A DNA stretch of 64,000 nt from Pegoplata infirma (taxonomy: Eukaryota > Arthropoda > Insecta > Diptera > Anthomyiidae), in the NCBI GenBank assembly GCA_963921195.1, contig OY992539.1:157665307-157729306 (forward strand), in the 5' to 3' direction. A program made the position numbers and the translations under genes. Positions 46,803 through 56,651 of the stretch are shown here, piece by piece. Under the pieces are notes generated by a model, which saw only the letters and a list, made by a program, of their open reading frames with translations, made no database searches and was not told the DNA's origin. Position 1 is the first letter of the stretch. Each line of letters starts with the position of its first letter.

Positions 46803-47679
46803 TTATATATCTCGGATGAATCTGCGTGGTGTTGGTAGAGGTGTCACATTGTTGTTTCTTGATCCAATTGACTGTAGTTCAATGTTGTCTGTAGAATCTT
46901 CAATTGGTATTGTTGTGGGTGGCTCCTTTTTGTTACAAGAAGTTCTATATTTAAGCAACATTATGATGATTGCTATTAAGCTTAGTAAGAGTGCTAGGTA
47001 ACCGACTGCGTGGCTGTGCTGCTGATGTACTCTCAATTTGTTGGGAAGATCAATGATGTTTTGTTCTTCAAGAGACCTTTGCAACGTTGTTAATTCATCT
47101 GCAACGTCATCTACTCTCGTTGACATTGATTTATTATGAAAACGAGTTATGTAGTTTTGTGGTGACAACTCTGAGATTTTTCCAAGACTCGTGTACGACG
47201 ATTTAAATATACTGGATATTGTTTGTCGTCCATTCATTGTGGCGAAGTCATGCTTAAGCATGCATTCTGGCTCAAGAGTAAGGGGAATAATTTCCTTGTT
47301 GCATACTGCAGTGGCCCGTGAAGATGACGAGGTGGCGTATATCCATTGATTTTTTTTTCTCAAAGGTATCCATTGAATATTCGTTGTAGTCCTGTCTAAG
47401 GTGCAAGTTGGTGTGGTTTTGTTGTTGAATAAATTTATTTCGCATGCACATACCTCGGACCCATAATTGTATCGAGTTTGGATGTTAGAGCAGATAAATA
47501 CGTCCTGTTTCATTGAATAACAGGAGTTTAATTCTGATTCTGTAAGAATTATATATAGTTTGTGAGATTCCATTGTGCCCAAAAAGGAAGTGCATGGTTT
47601 AATGGCTAACATAGTGTTGTTGATCAAGTTTGGAACTGGTATTAAATGGAAAATGTTGAATTGGCCGCGTTCGACTAAT
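46803..47679 (-). pseudogene. BEL env, C-terminal (ectodomain end, TM, tail)
   Basis: The second half of an env-like glycoprotein, split from the first by the palindrome at 47680-47953. It has many cysteines in the ectodomain (spacing similar to gypsy/baculovirus-F-type env), one hydrophobic membrane span (YLALLLSLIAIIIMLL, about 46945-46995), a positively charged residue after it and a cytoplasmic tail rich in Ser/Thr/Pro. The frame is open for 274 codons. Because env is interrupted, no whole protein is made. Confidence 0.8.
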
Positions 47680-47953
47680 CCCGGGTAAAAATGAAATATA
47701 TATGATCATATATGAAGATATATGGATCATATATGGATTTATATAACCATATATTATCATATATGCCTCCATATATGTTCATATATGATCTGATCCGAAA
47801 ATTGGCCCGATATGACCTCATATCGGGCCAATTTTCGGATCAGATCATATATGAACATATATGGAGGCATATATGATAATATATGGTTATATAAATCCAT
47901 ATATGATCCATATATCTTCATATATGATCATATATATTTCATTTTTACCCGGG
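47680..47953. mobile_element. CCCGGG palindromic MITE, copy 2 (274 bp)
   Basis: Same length as the copy at 5633-5906 and only a few base differences. AT flanks at 47678-47679 and 47954-47955. It splits the env frame. The centre is 'ggcccgatatgacctcatat'. Confidence 0.92.
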
Positions 47954-49145
47954 ATGGTATATTTATTTTGAAAACTGCGTGTTGCTGTGTGAATCCACCC
48001 TTTACCTTCATAAGTTTGAATAGTTCCAGCAGATCCGATGCAGGAAGATCAACAGATGATGATGTGTGAAGTTTAATCTGATTAACCTCATTTTTCAATT
48101 GTTCCGGGGTAAGCAGTAACGGACTGATTTTTGCATGATGTGTGTCCGTGAGAGTGTCAAGGATTGATGACTGTATTTTTTCCAAATTATTTGCAACTAA
48201 AGTTAATTGCAAGACGGCAGAATTAAATAACTGAGTAAGATGAATCTGGAGTAGTACATGATTGACGTCCTGCATTTCTTCTAAGAAACCATTGATTTCT
48301 TGCTCCAGTTTTGCAAACCTTGCATTAGCTGCAATTTGACTCTGCCGCATAATGTTAATTGTTGAATCAACAATTGATGTTTGATTCTTGAGTAACTTTA
48401 ATAAATATGACTCATTTTCCTTGACTTCTAGTATTGTAGTGGACATCTGGTTGGCATATTCGGAGTCCAATATACCAAATAACGAGTGAGCAACATTGCC
48501 GACTATATCTAGTGCTCCCCTTTTACTTCGTAGTAGTCGATTTTCCAACTGTAATTCGCCTTGCATGTGTTCAAAATGTTCGATAATGCTGAGGCATGAT
48601 GAATTAAAGGTAATCATACTACAAAGGTTTTGTAACGTTTTCTTCCCATTGACAAGAATTGTGGTTTCTGACCAGTAAGATCCCAAATCGTAGTACACCA
48701 ATAGATTCCACTCAGTGGTTGATATGGATGCTGTGCCTACTTGTTCGAAATGAATACCAACTTTTGTACCAAATTTTTTATTTTCGACTGGGGCTCCAGC
48801 TATTATTGGTAATAGAAACAGAATTGCGAGCAGTGTTAGACAAATATGACTTGATAACGTTTTCTTCCTTTTAGCCTTGGGTTCTTCATTTGCGTCGGAG
48901 TGGATGAGGCTGGTACCTTGTTTATTGTCTTCAGTGTGTTCTTCAGAGTTGATAAGACTGATACCTTTAGTTTCGTCATCATTACCTATACTTGTTTCTG
49001 ATTCTTGATCGATGGGTAGAATAGCTATTCGATGTATTGGACGTTTGAAGAGTCCCTTAGCGGTTTTGACTTCCACAACTCTTACAACTCCATCATCACC
49101 CGGGTGAATTTGAACAACTCTTGCCAGTGGCCGAATTCCGGTGAG
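47954..49145 (-). pseudogene. BEL integrase C-terminus fused to env N-terminal half
   Basis: The frame starts near 49145 with [20 protein letters not shown], the DUF-type C-terminal domain of BEL integrase ([12 protein letters not shown] follows). It runs on into env: a short acidic linker, a hydrophobic signal segment ([20 protein letters not shown], about 48780-48840), and an ectodomain with a furin-type site RSKRG (about 48525) followed by a glycine/alanine-rich fusion-peptide-like stretch and a long heptad-rich region. Such a site and fusion peptide are known from insect errantivirus and baculovirus F-type env. The end is cut by the palindrome at 47953. Confidence 0.85.
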
Positions 49146-49149
49146 AAGT

Positions 49150-49533
49150 CGGAAGTCTGAATAGTTTTTATAATAATATAAAGAGAATCATCCAATTCCA
49201 CCGGAGTTAATGATTTAAATGTCGGACGCTGATGTTTTTTATCCTTGAATTTCTGGCAAATCGAAGAACATACCCCAATATTTCTTGCAACCTTTTGAAC
49301 GAATTCTTATGTGGAATTCTGTACATAAAGTCATCATTGGGCACGATAACTGCTGAAATAAAAGTTGTCTTCTTTTTCTCAATGTCACTAGGAATTTGAA
49401 GTTTTTGTGCAAATTTAGGTGGCCACATTTCTTCTCGTCCATGTAGAAAAAGTGATCCATAGAACCATAAATTACTTTCGGAGAGTTTTAATGCTGGTAA
49501 TCCTCTGGACAGTATATCAGCCGGATTGTCCTT
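49150..49533 (-). pseudogene. BEL pol linker; integrase core missing
   Basis: Reads LWFYGSLFLHGREEMWPPKF, then frame-shifted HRIRSKGCKKYWG and the pre-integrase [18 protein letters not shown] (about 49165-49215). Directly after this the integrase C-terminal domain begins, so the HHCC zinc domain and the catalytic DDE core (several hundred codons) have been lost by deletion near 49148. At least one frameshift and a stop near 49534 also break it. Confidence 0.8.
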
Positions 49534-50157
49534 TTATCCGACATGACGCCATTGACTAGGCAACGTTAATGATTGAATTCTGGCTACTCGATTAGCTACG
49601 AATGTATGGTATAAGGAGGATTGTGCATTTATCCAAGAAAGCACTATTTCTGAGTCAGTCCATAAGAACATAGGCTGATTTTTAACCTTGAGATCTGTCG
49701 TGATCCTGTGAGCAAGTTGTGCCGTTATGACTGCAGCACATAACTCGAGGCGCGGTAAAGTTTGTTGTTTTAATGGAGCAACCCTTGTCTTTGCGCAAAG
49801 TAGTTGCACAACAACACGTCCATCCTTTAGAATTGCTCGGATGTAAGCAACCGCCCCAAAGGCTTTTACAGACGCATCTGCAAATATGTGTAATTGCGTT
49901 TCTTTTGGGAGTTCCCCTTTAAAAATATGTCGAGGAATGTTTAGATTATTTAAACTGTCTAAATCTTTTCTGAATTTAATCCAAGTTGCACGAAGATCTT
50001 CAGGCAATGGTTCATCCCAGTCTAACTTAATTTGCCATAACTGTTGAATGAACATCTTTGCATTGACGACAACAGGTGCTAAAAGCCCAAGAGGATCAAA
50101 TAGCTTGCAGTACGTTTTGATATTATTTGAAGTTGATTCAATTTTACCTTGACGCAA
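49534..50157 (-). pseudogene. BEL RNase H domain
   Basis: Begins in the connection region (FDPLGLLAPVVVNAKMFIQQ), then LHIFADASVKAFGAVAYI (RNase H first Asp), LPRLELCAAVITAQL and LWTDSEIVLSWI (further Asp), ending RIQSLTLPSQWRHVG before a stop. The frame is open for 207 codons. Upstream it is separated from RT by the Transib-like insertion at 50215-52080. Confidence 0.88.
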
Positions 50158-50214
50158 AAATGATCAGTCTTCGGCAGCCACATCAAACCTAGCGTTTTTA
50201 TTGTGTTGGCGTTG

Positions 50215-52080
50215 CACACTGGTCGATCCCATTGGCCAAAAATAAAAAAATCAAAGTCAAAAGTTTGTCGCCAAATGTGTCATCTCTATTTCAAATAAAA
50301 ATAAGGTTTTAAAATTTTGAGCTGTTTCTGTTTTATTCCAACTGTACTCTTTAAGAACAGCTTCAAAAGAGATGGCGAGTTAACAGTTAGTTTTTGCAGT
50401 GTGAAATTATGGAAAATTAAGGTCAACTTTCAATTAATTAAAACCATATAAAAAATTATTTGTGGAAATAAATAAAAACTAATATTGAATTAGAAGGTAT
50501 TAACTAAATTTTAAAATAATTACAATGTGTTTAGCCTGTTCTGGAGATTGTATAAAATTAATATCTTTCCAGTGTCAATGTTAGTGTTTGTTCCTCAATA
50601 TATGGAAATTTCTAATAGAGTTTTAGTTGTGTTCCCCCCTGAAATCTCCAATCGGACTTTTTTTGATTTATTAGTTAATATTTCAAGATTCTAAAATTGG
50701 TAATATCAGCTGCATTCTTTTGCATGTCTTTGAGTTATCACCCACAGATCAAAACGGCCTCGTGGTTTTGGATGTCAAACTTTGAATTCTTGTGTGGCGT
50801 TTTGTTAATTTGTGTTCGCTCTGCTCTGGTATTGTTATGCATGTAAGAAATGAGACTTTTAATTTAATTTTTTCTTAATTTTATCCTTATTAAGGGTAGT
50901 TAAGACCAGCAGACTTGTAAAACGACCTGTCAGTTTTTCTAGTACTTAGCGTGACAGTTTTTTGAAAAATTGTGATTTTTGTTGAAGTTATGCTAATGTA
51001 AACTGAAAAAATGGAAAATTTTACATTTTTTCATTAACTAAAGAAAAATATTAGATCAAAATAATAAAATATGTGTACAAGAGGATTAATAAATTTACAA
51101 ATAAAAAAAAAAAAATCATAAAAATCGGTTCAGTAGTTTTTGTTGTACAACTGCAGCCAATTTTATCCCTTAAAAAAACATACCAAAATTGGGTGGCAAC
51201 CCTGGCAATTCTCTTTGAGCAAAATTTGAGTTATAAAAACTTTTTAAAATATAACGATTTTTGTCTTTCATATAAAAAAACAGAATTAAAAATTATTGTG
51301 TATTTATTTTTTTATAGCTGTTTAAAAATTGTGAATATTAAGGCTGTTTTTAGTAACAACCCCCTCAACAGTGACGGTCCGTGAAGTTGTCACTGGGTGT
51401 TCTCTACTTATTTAAAATATAAAATTTATGTATATAAAATATGTTTTTCTGGACGTAACACGTTCCCGTGGTAGGCAAAGCCTCAGTTTTAATTTTTTTT
51501 GTTGACATGCATCCAAAATTAATTTTTGTACTCCATTTATTTGCGAAATAATGCTTTTTGTTAATTGTCGATGTGGTGAGGCAACAAAATGTAATTAAAA
51601 TAGAATTTAGGCTGCATCTCATTAAAAAATGTACAAAACTAGTAACATCCCATCTTTACCTATCTCGGGAATGCGTTAGGTCCATGAAAACATGATTTTT
51701 ATACTTAAATTTTCTGTTTTTAAAAATTAGAGAACACCCAGTGACAACTTCACGGACCGTCACTGCCCCTTAACCATTTTTTTAATTTTTTATTACATAC
51801 TATTTCATATTTAATAATTCAATATTTTTTTTTAAAACTAATCTTGTAAAAAAGTTACGAATTAAATGTGAATTAAAAACAAACTTTCGTTTTTCTAACC
51901 TGGGGTGAATGTGGGTGCATGGGTACGGTAGGGGGTGGGGGTAGTTATGAGTCATCAACCACTCCCATTTTATCATTCAATAGTTCTGACATATTTAAAA
52001 AGCCGTGACCGAAGTTTCACGATGATACCTATACTTGAAGTATTTTTGGCCGCCATCTCCATAGAGTTCCGACCACTGTG
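50215..52080. mobile_element. Transib-like element in BEL pol, TSD CGTTG
   Basis: 1,866 bp with ends CACACTGGTCGATCCC and 'ccgaccactgtg', both followed inward by a 'ggccaaaaata' line. Exact CGTTG lies at 50210-50214 and 52081-52085. Removing the element and one repeat restores the BEL pol frame across the join (NSDN to ANTIKTLGLMWLPKTD), which fixes the limits. The interior holds a hAT-type MITE and no transposase. Confidence 0.88.
51369..51765. mobile_element. Foldback MITE, hAT-like, TSD CCCCTCAA/CCCCTTAA
   Basis: 397 bp; ends CAGTGACGGTCCGTGAAGTT and its complement, about 37 bp of perfect inversion ending 'gggtgttctct'. The flanking 8-mers ccccttaa and ccccctcaa-type differ at one base (51361-51368 and 51766-51773). 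It lies in the Transib-like element. Confidence 0.75.
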
Positions 52081-52593
52081 CGTTGTCGCTATTGAAATCC
52101 AAATCTACCTCCTGGTCACCGAGTGGGATGTTTTTTAAAAGCTGTGGGTGATTTGCACACCATTTTCTTAAATTGAAACCATGACGTTTTAGAATCGTCA
52201 TAAGTTCATTTTGCATATTAATTGCAGTGTTGAGACTGTCTGATCCTCCCAGACCATCATCCACGTAGAAGTTATCTCTTAACATCTGAGATCCGAATGG
52301 ATAATTGACATTGTTTTCTTCGGCAATTCTTTGTAAACATCTTGTGGCCAAGTAGGGTGCTGCACGTGTTCCGTAGGTAACTGTATTCAACTTGTAGTAT
52401 GTGATGGGTACTGATGGACTTTCTCTCCATAGTACTAATTGATATTGATGATCTTCTGGGTGAACTAATATCTGTCTATAGATTTTTTCGATATCCGTCG
52501 TGAAAACAAACCTTGGGAGCCGAAAACGGAGCAATATTGAAAACAGCTCACTTTGAACTGTTGGACCATTGAACATTAAGTCACTAAGAGAAT
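52081..52593 (-). pseudogene. BEL RT, central and C-terminal part
   Basis: Reads SELFSILLRFRLPRFVFTTD (palm, first Asp), KIYRQILVHPEDHQYQLVLW, TYGTRAAPYLATRCL and the catalytic YVDDGLGGSD, then ILKRHGFNLRKWCANHPQLL. It is typical BEL/Pao RT and open throughout. Its upstream end is cut by a LINE fragment at 52594, its downstream end by the Transib-like element at 52080. Confidence 0.9.
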
Positions 52594-52767
52594 TTTTTTT
52601 TTTTTTTTTCATTCATTTATTTTATTGAATCTTCACTTAAATTATGTGAACTAACAATAAGTATTCAAATCTTAAGACTAATATAACTTAATATTAAGTC
52701 CAGCCAGTGCCAGACAAAATTTCATTTGCTCATAAATTATCCAATATTAAATTATAAATTAAATTAT
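52594..52767 (-). mobile_element. Short LINE 3' fragment (Jockey-like), TSD CTAAGAGAAT
   Basis: 174 bp beginning with a T-run (a poly-A tail on the - strand) and then 'aacaataagtattcaaatctt', which matches the 3' UTR of the Jockey element near 38715. CTAAGAGAAT flanks at 52584-52593 and 52768-52777. A dead-on-arrival 5'-truncated copy. Confidence 0.88.
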
Positions 52768-52777
52768 CTAAGAGAAT

Positions 52778-54260
52778 GTCCAGTCGATGTTTTTGCTGAA
52801 GCGTCGAACACTACTCGCAGTTTTGTTGTAGTGCTGTCAGGCTTCATTACGCAATGATGAGGAATGAAGTACTTGGGGTCTAATAATGTGTCGATGCTGA
52901 CCCTTTCCATGTGTCCAAGCTCTTCATATTCTCGCATGAACCGAATGTATTGCTGTCGAACTTCATTATTTTTCAGAAGTCTGCGTTCCAGGCTCATAAA
53001 TCTGTTGTATGCCATTGTGTGGGATTCTCCCAATGCTGTTGGGTTTTCCCGGAACGGAAGACTGACTACGAAGCGACCATCAGACCTTGTGTGCACATGT
53101 TGATTAAAGTGTGACTCACACTGTTTTTCTGTTGGCGACTGACTTTTTTCAGTTGCTTCGATCTCGTCCAATTTCCATAGTTGTTCTATGGCTTCTTCCA
53201 ATGAATTTGTATCAGTAAATATTCCACATGTGAGTGCACACGATGAGTCAAAATCGGAAGTTTGTTTCACTGATCCGCCAACAATCCACCCAAGTGTTGT
53301 ATTCTGCAAAATCGGGAGGTCCTTGGAAAGTTTGATTTGGCCGACTTTCATAAGATTGAAATAGAATTCAGCCCTAAGTAGAATATCAATTTTACCTTGT
53401 TGGTGAAATTCTGGATCAGCCAGTTGAATATTTTCCCGAATGGCCCATGACGATGTGTCTACTTGGCGATTTGGTTGAGGAGGAATGATATGTGGCAGTA
53501 CAAATGCCTCCAACCTTGTTGAAAAATTGTTGATTGTGGACTGCATTTTCAGGTTAACTCGGTGGGTAGCCCTTTTCTGTGCATTTCCAATCCCGTCAAT
53601 GTTAAGAACTGCGTCAGTTGGGGTGATGGACAAACGCTGGACTAGTCGCTGGGAGACTATGTTCACTTGTGAGCCAGAGTCTAATATTGCCCTGAATTCA
53701 CCGGAATTGCCGTTGTTTGCCGTTATAATTATTACTCTTGCTGTTGCTAGGAATACATAATTTTGATGTGACAAATTGTTGGCAGTTGATGTGGCTGACG
53801 TTGAGGATGTTGATGCCTTTTCATTTCCGTTTGTTGGTTTTGTTTCCGAGGACTGCCTTGGATTTGAAACTTGGTTTGATTTGTGCGTTTGCTGCCTTTC
53901 CAAATGTAGTAACGTGTTGTGTCTCTTTTCACATTTATAACATTTACGTGAGTTGCAAGTTTTTGCTGTGTGGTTGCCTTTGAAGCAGTTGACACATAAG
54001 GAATGTTGTTGCACCCATTTTAATCGATCCGGAGTTGATAATTGTAGAAACTTTTTGCAATAGTACAATGGATGATTGCCATGGTTGCATAATTTGCAGT
54101 TACTGTTGGTTCCCTCAGAAATGGTTGTTGATGTTACGGTTTTGCTTGATGATTTGTTATTCTGGCCTATTGCTTCCAATGACTGGAATCTTATTTCCAA
54201 AAAGCTCAGAAATTCCTTTAACGATGGCAATTTTCTGGGGCATATTAAGGATTGCTCATA
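52778..54260 (-). pseudogene. BEL gag C-terminus, protease and RT start
   Basis: The zinc-knuckle region (CKLCNHGNHPLYYC, CVNCFKGNHTAKTC, CYKCEKRHNTLLHL at about 53930-54110) is followed by a Ser/Thr-rich linker, the aspartic protease (FRAILDSGSQVNIVS, about 53640-53700) and the RT entry (KLRVVFDASAKTSTGHS, near 52790). A frame of 488 codons is open. It continues gag from 55416-54256 after a frameshift near 54256-54290. Confidence 0.9.
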
Positions 54261-55416
54261 CAGTATGTGTGTTCCCTTGTCCAGTTTTTTTTACCAATAT
54301 GTTGATTAAGATTGGGTCCAAAGTAGACGTATCAATGTTCAAGTTGTTAAGTGCTGCCAAGGTTTCACGTGTGGTGTCGTGTAACAACTTCATAGTTGCT
54401 GATGATGGGTTCTCTGACATCTTGGGTTGACCGGTGAGCTTATCCAAGATCGTTGTAGTTAGGATGCGGGGATTGTTGTATCTTGTCTGGAGAACATCCC
54501 ATGCTGTTTCGTAATTAGATTCGGTTAACGAAAGATTCTGTATGAGTCTAGCTGCTTCTCCAGTTAAATTAGTGTTAAGGAACCACATCTTCTGAATGGC
54601 TGGCATAGTTTTTTTGTGAATCATTTCGTTAAACATGTCGAAAAATGACTGCCATGATAGGTAATTTCCGTCAAATTTGGGAAGCGTTACCTTTGGTAGA
54701 TGAGGTAGTTGTTGCGTTGTAGAATTCTGGAGGTCGGGAATCAAGTTTACTTTTAGTTGTTCAATTTTCAATATTCCATTTGTGATGGCAGACTGCTTTT
54801 CCAGGAACTCTTCAATGTTTTGATCAACGTCTTCAACACATATTTTGTTCTGGAGTTGCTGCATCGTGTTGATGTTGTACTCAATTTGTTTGAGTTTCGT
54901 GTCTAGATATTGACGCGCGTGCTGGGTGGTACACTCTAATATCTCATCTATTGTATCCAAGATATTGGATATTGTAGCATTCTGTCTTCTTAACATATTA
55001 TGAACTGGTTGTACCTGTTCGGGGGCTGGCGGCATCTCTCGACGGGTTGGCATTGGTTTAGTTTTACTGATGTATTGCTCCGTTTCGCCTGGAGGTGTTG
55101 ACGGCCGGGATACTGATATCTTCAATGCTTTCATTGCTGCTTCCATCTCATCCATGGCTTCACTGTGCCGCTGCCCGATCTGTGTGTATAGCTCACTTTT
55201 CAAATAGGGGTGATCTTCTGAAACAGTTGCTGTTCGGCGAATTTTGTTGTCTGTTTCTTCGAACATCCGCCATAAAACTGCTAACTCACCAGACTTTTTT
55301 TGATAGTAATCGAAGGTTCTTCTATCCTTCGGCGTTTTTCTTATATTGGAGATTAGTTTGGTTATTTCTGAAGCTGTTCCATCTTGCTGCTCAACGAGAT
55401 CTTCGATTGATGTCAT
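54256..55416 (-). CDS. BEL gag N-terminal frame
   Basis: A 386-codon frame from the ATG at 55416. An N-terminal helical region is followed by PKVTLPKFDGNYLSWQSFFD and AWDVLQTRYNNPRIL, the DUF1759-type capsid region of BEL/Pao gag. The frame ends LVKKTGQGNTHTV because of a shift into the zinc-knuckle frame. It lies about 60 bp after the triplicated leader. No start other than 55416 is suitable. Confidence 0.85.
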   Translation of the reverse strand: MTSIEDLVEQQDGTASEITKLISNIRKTPKDRRTFDYYQKKSGELAVLWRMFEETDNKIRRTATVSEDHPYLKSELYTQIGQRHSEAMDEMEAAMKALKISVSRPSTPPGETEQYISKTKPMPTRREMPPAPEQVQPVHNMLRRQNATISNILDTIDEILECTTQHARQYLDTKLKQIEYNINTMQQLQNKICVEDVDQNIEEFLEKQSAITNGILKIEQLKVNLIPDLQNSTTQQLPHLPKVTLPKFDGNYLSWQSFFDMFNEMIHKKTMPAIQKMWFLNTNLTGEAARLIQNLSLTESNYETAWDVLQTRYNNPRILTTTILDKLTGQPKMSENPSSATMKLLHDTTRETLAALNNLNIDTSTLDPILINILVKKTGQGNTHTV

Positions 55417-55476
55417 CTTGTAGGTTAAACTGCTGGTTCTGCTTCAAATGTCTTCAAAATGTTAATTTTGTTAAGA

Positions 55477-55961
55477 ACCAAAATGTTTATTTGGTGCAAT
55501 GGACTGGTTGTCCTGTGTTATCCACTGTGTTGTGGATTAACCGATGAGTTGTGGCTGCGTGTTCGACGTTTTATATTTATTAGGAGCCCTTACCGCTGGT
55601 GGGGGGAACTCAAAATTCAAAAACGTCCTGGGGTCACCAAAATGTTTATTTGGTGCAATGGACTGGTTGTCCTGTGTTATCCACTGTGTTGTGGATTAAC
55701 CGATGAGCTGTGGCTGCGTGTTCGACGTTTTATGTTTATTAAGAGCCCTTACCGCTGGTGGGGGGAACTCAAAAATTCAAAAAACGTCCTGGGGTCACCA
55801 AAATGTTAATTTGGTGTCTTCAATGGACTGGTTGTCCTGTGTTATCCACTGTGTTGTGGATTAACCGATGAGCTGTGGCTGCGTGTTCGACGTTTTATGT
55901 TTATTAAGAGCCCTTACCGCTGGTGGGGGGAACTCAAAAATTAAAAAAACGTCCTGGGGTC
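55477..55961 (-). repeat. Triplicated BEL leader (3 x ~160 bp)
   Basis: Units at 55477-55635, 55636-55796 and 55797-55961 share 'gcaatggactggttgtcctg', 'gttgtggattaaccgatga', 'agcccttaccgctggtgggg' and 'acgtcctggggtcacc'. On the element strand each unit starts with the sequence following the LTR, so the 'ttggtgaccccaggacgt' primer-binding motif is present three times, once next to the LTR and twice inside. The unit next to gag is the most different. The short + strand frames here are mirror frames of the repeat. Confidence 0.88.
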
Positions 55962-55968
55962 ACCAAAA

Positions 55969-56431
55969 TCTTAATTTGAGAAATAGTGTAACTCAGCACA
56001 AACGCATAAATTTGTACTGCACTATTTTGTTTTGGGGCTTTCTAATTTAAATTCACTTCAAGCACTTGTTACTTGAAAAGAAACAAAAGAAAGGAGTCAA
56101 ACAAGAGTTTTTGCTTAACTAATTTGTTTATTATGTATTTACCACTATTTATACTTAAAACTAAGGAACATAATTGCCATAATGGCACTAATCAATTAAT
56201 TACTAAATATGTACAAACATATAAATATGCAAACATTGCAAATGTACGACTTCAAGGTTATTGCAAATGACTAACCGTGGGTTTTATTTTGGCTTATTTT
56301 TAAGTCAACAAATAAAGGAATCAAATGTCATTTTGCAGTATGACCATGAAATCGGTTCATTGCATTGTTCATTGCATAGTCAGCATTATTATTTTACAAT
56401 AAGGAGACATTTATTTATATGAATCTTAACA
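55969..56431 (-). repeat. 5' LTR of the BEL element
   Basis: 463 bp, closely matching 46067-46544. Its start here reads TCTTAATTTGAG, one base off the TG of the other LTR. On the element strand it is followed after three bases by the primer-binding-type sequence TGGTGACCCCAGGACGTT (55965-55948). Confidence 0.92.
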
Positions 56432-56651
56432 ACGTCGTTGATAAGGGGTTCCAAAACCTTTAATTTAGTCTATTAAGCATATTCGTCCCATGCCTAATAC
56501 ATTTTTATTGCAAAAATACTGAAAAAATTAAAATTTTCTGTACTTTAGGAAAATATAAAAAGGAATCCGATTTTCAAAAATCCACCTGACAGATGGATGC
56601 GGAATTTTATTAGCTAAAATACAAAAAAAGAATAACTAAAATCGGTTAAGA

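Larger units (their letters stand above)
46067..56431 (-). mobile_element. BEL/Pao LTR retrovirus-like element with env
   Basis: Complete-ended - strand LTR element. It has two LTRs of 463 and 478 bp (TGTTAA...TTAACA) and a 5-bp target repeat, ACATC at 46062-46066 and ACGTC at 56432-56436. A purine-rich tract (ctggggagaa) lies inside the left LTR and a primer-binding-type TGG sequence inside the right one. Gene order on the - strand is leader, gag, protease, RT, RNase H, integrase remnant, env. It is inserted in the Transib-like element and itself holds four later insertions. An env next to a BEL pol recalls the roo group. Confidence 0.9.

Noticed and set aside
48496..48874. + strand frames opposite env
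   Set aside because: Shadow frames; the - strand has the signal segment, cleavage motif and membrane span in order.
52864..54430. Several + strand frames opposite gag and RT
   Set aside because: They are shadows of the - strand polyprotein and lack any motif.
55459..56050. Two + strand frames of 116 and 60 codons with repeated residues
   Set aside because: They are antisense frames of the triplicated leader; the repeat makes them look like a repeat protein.
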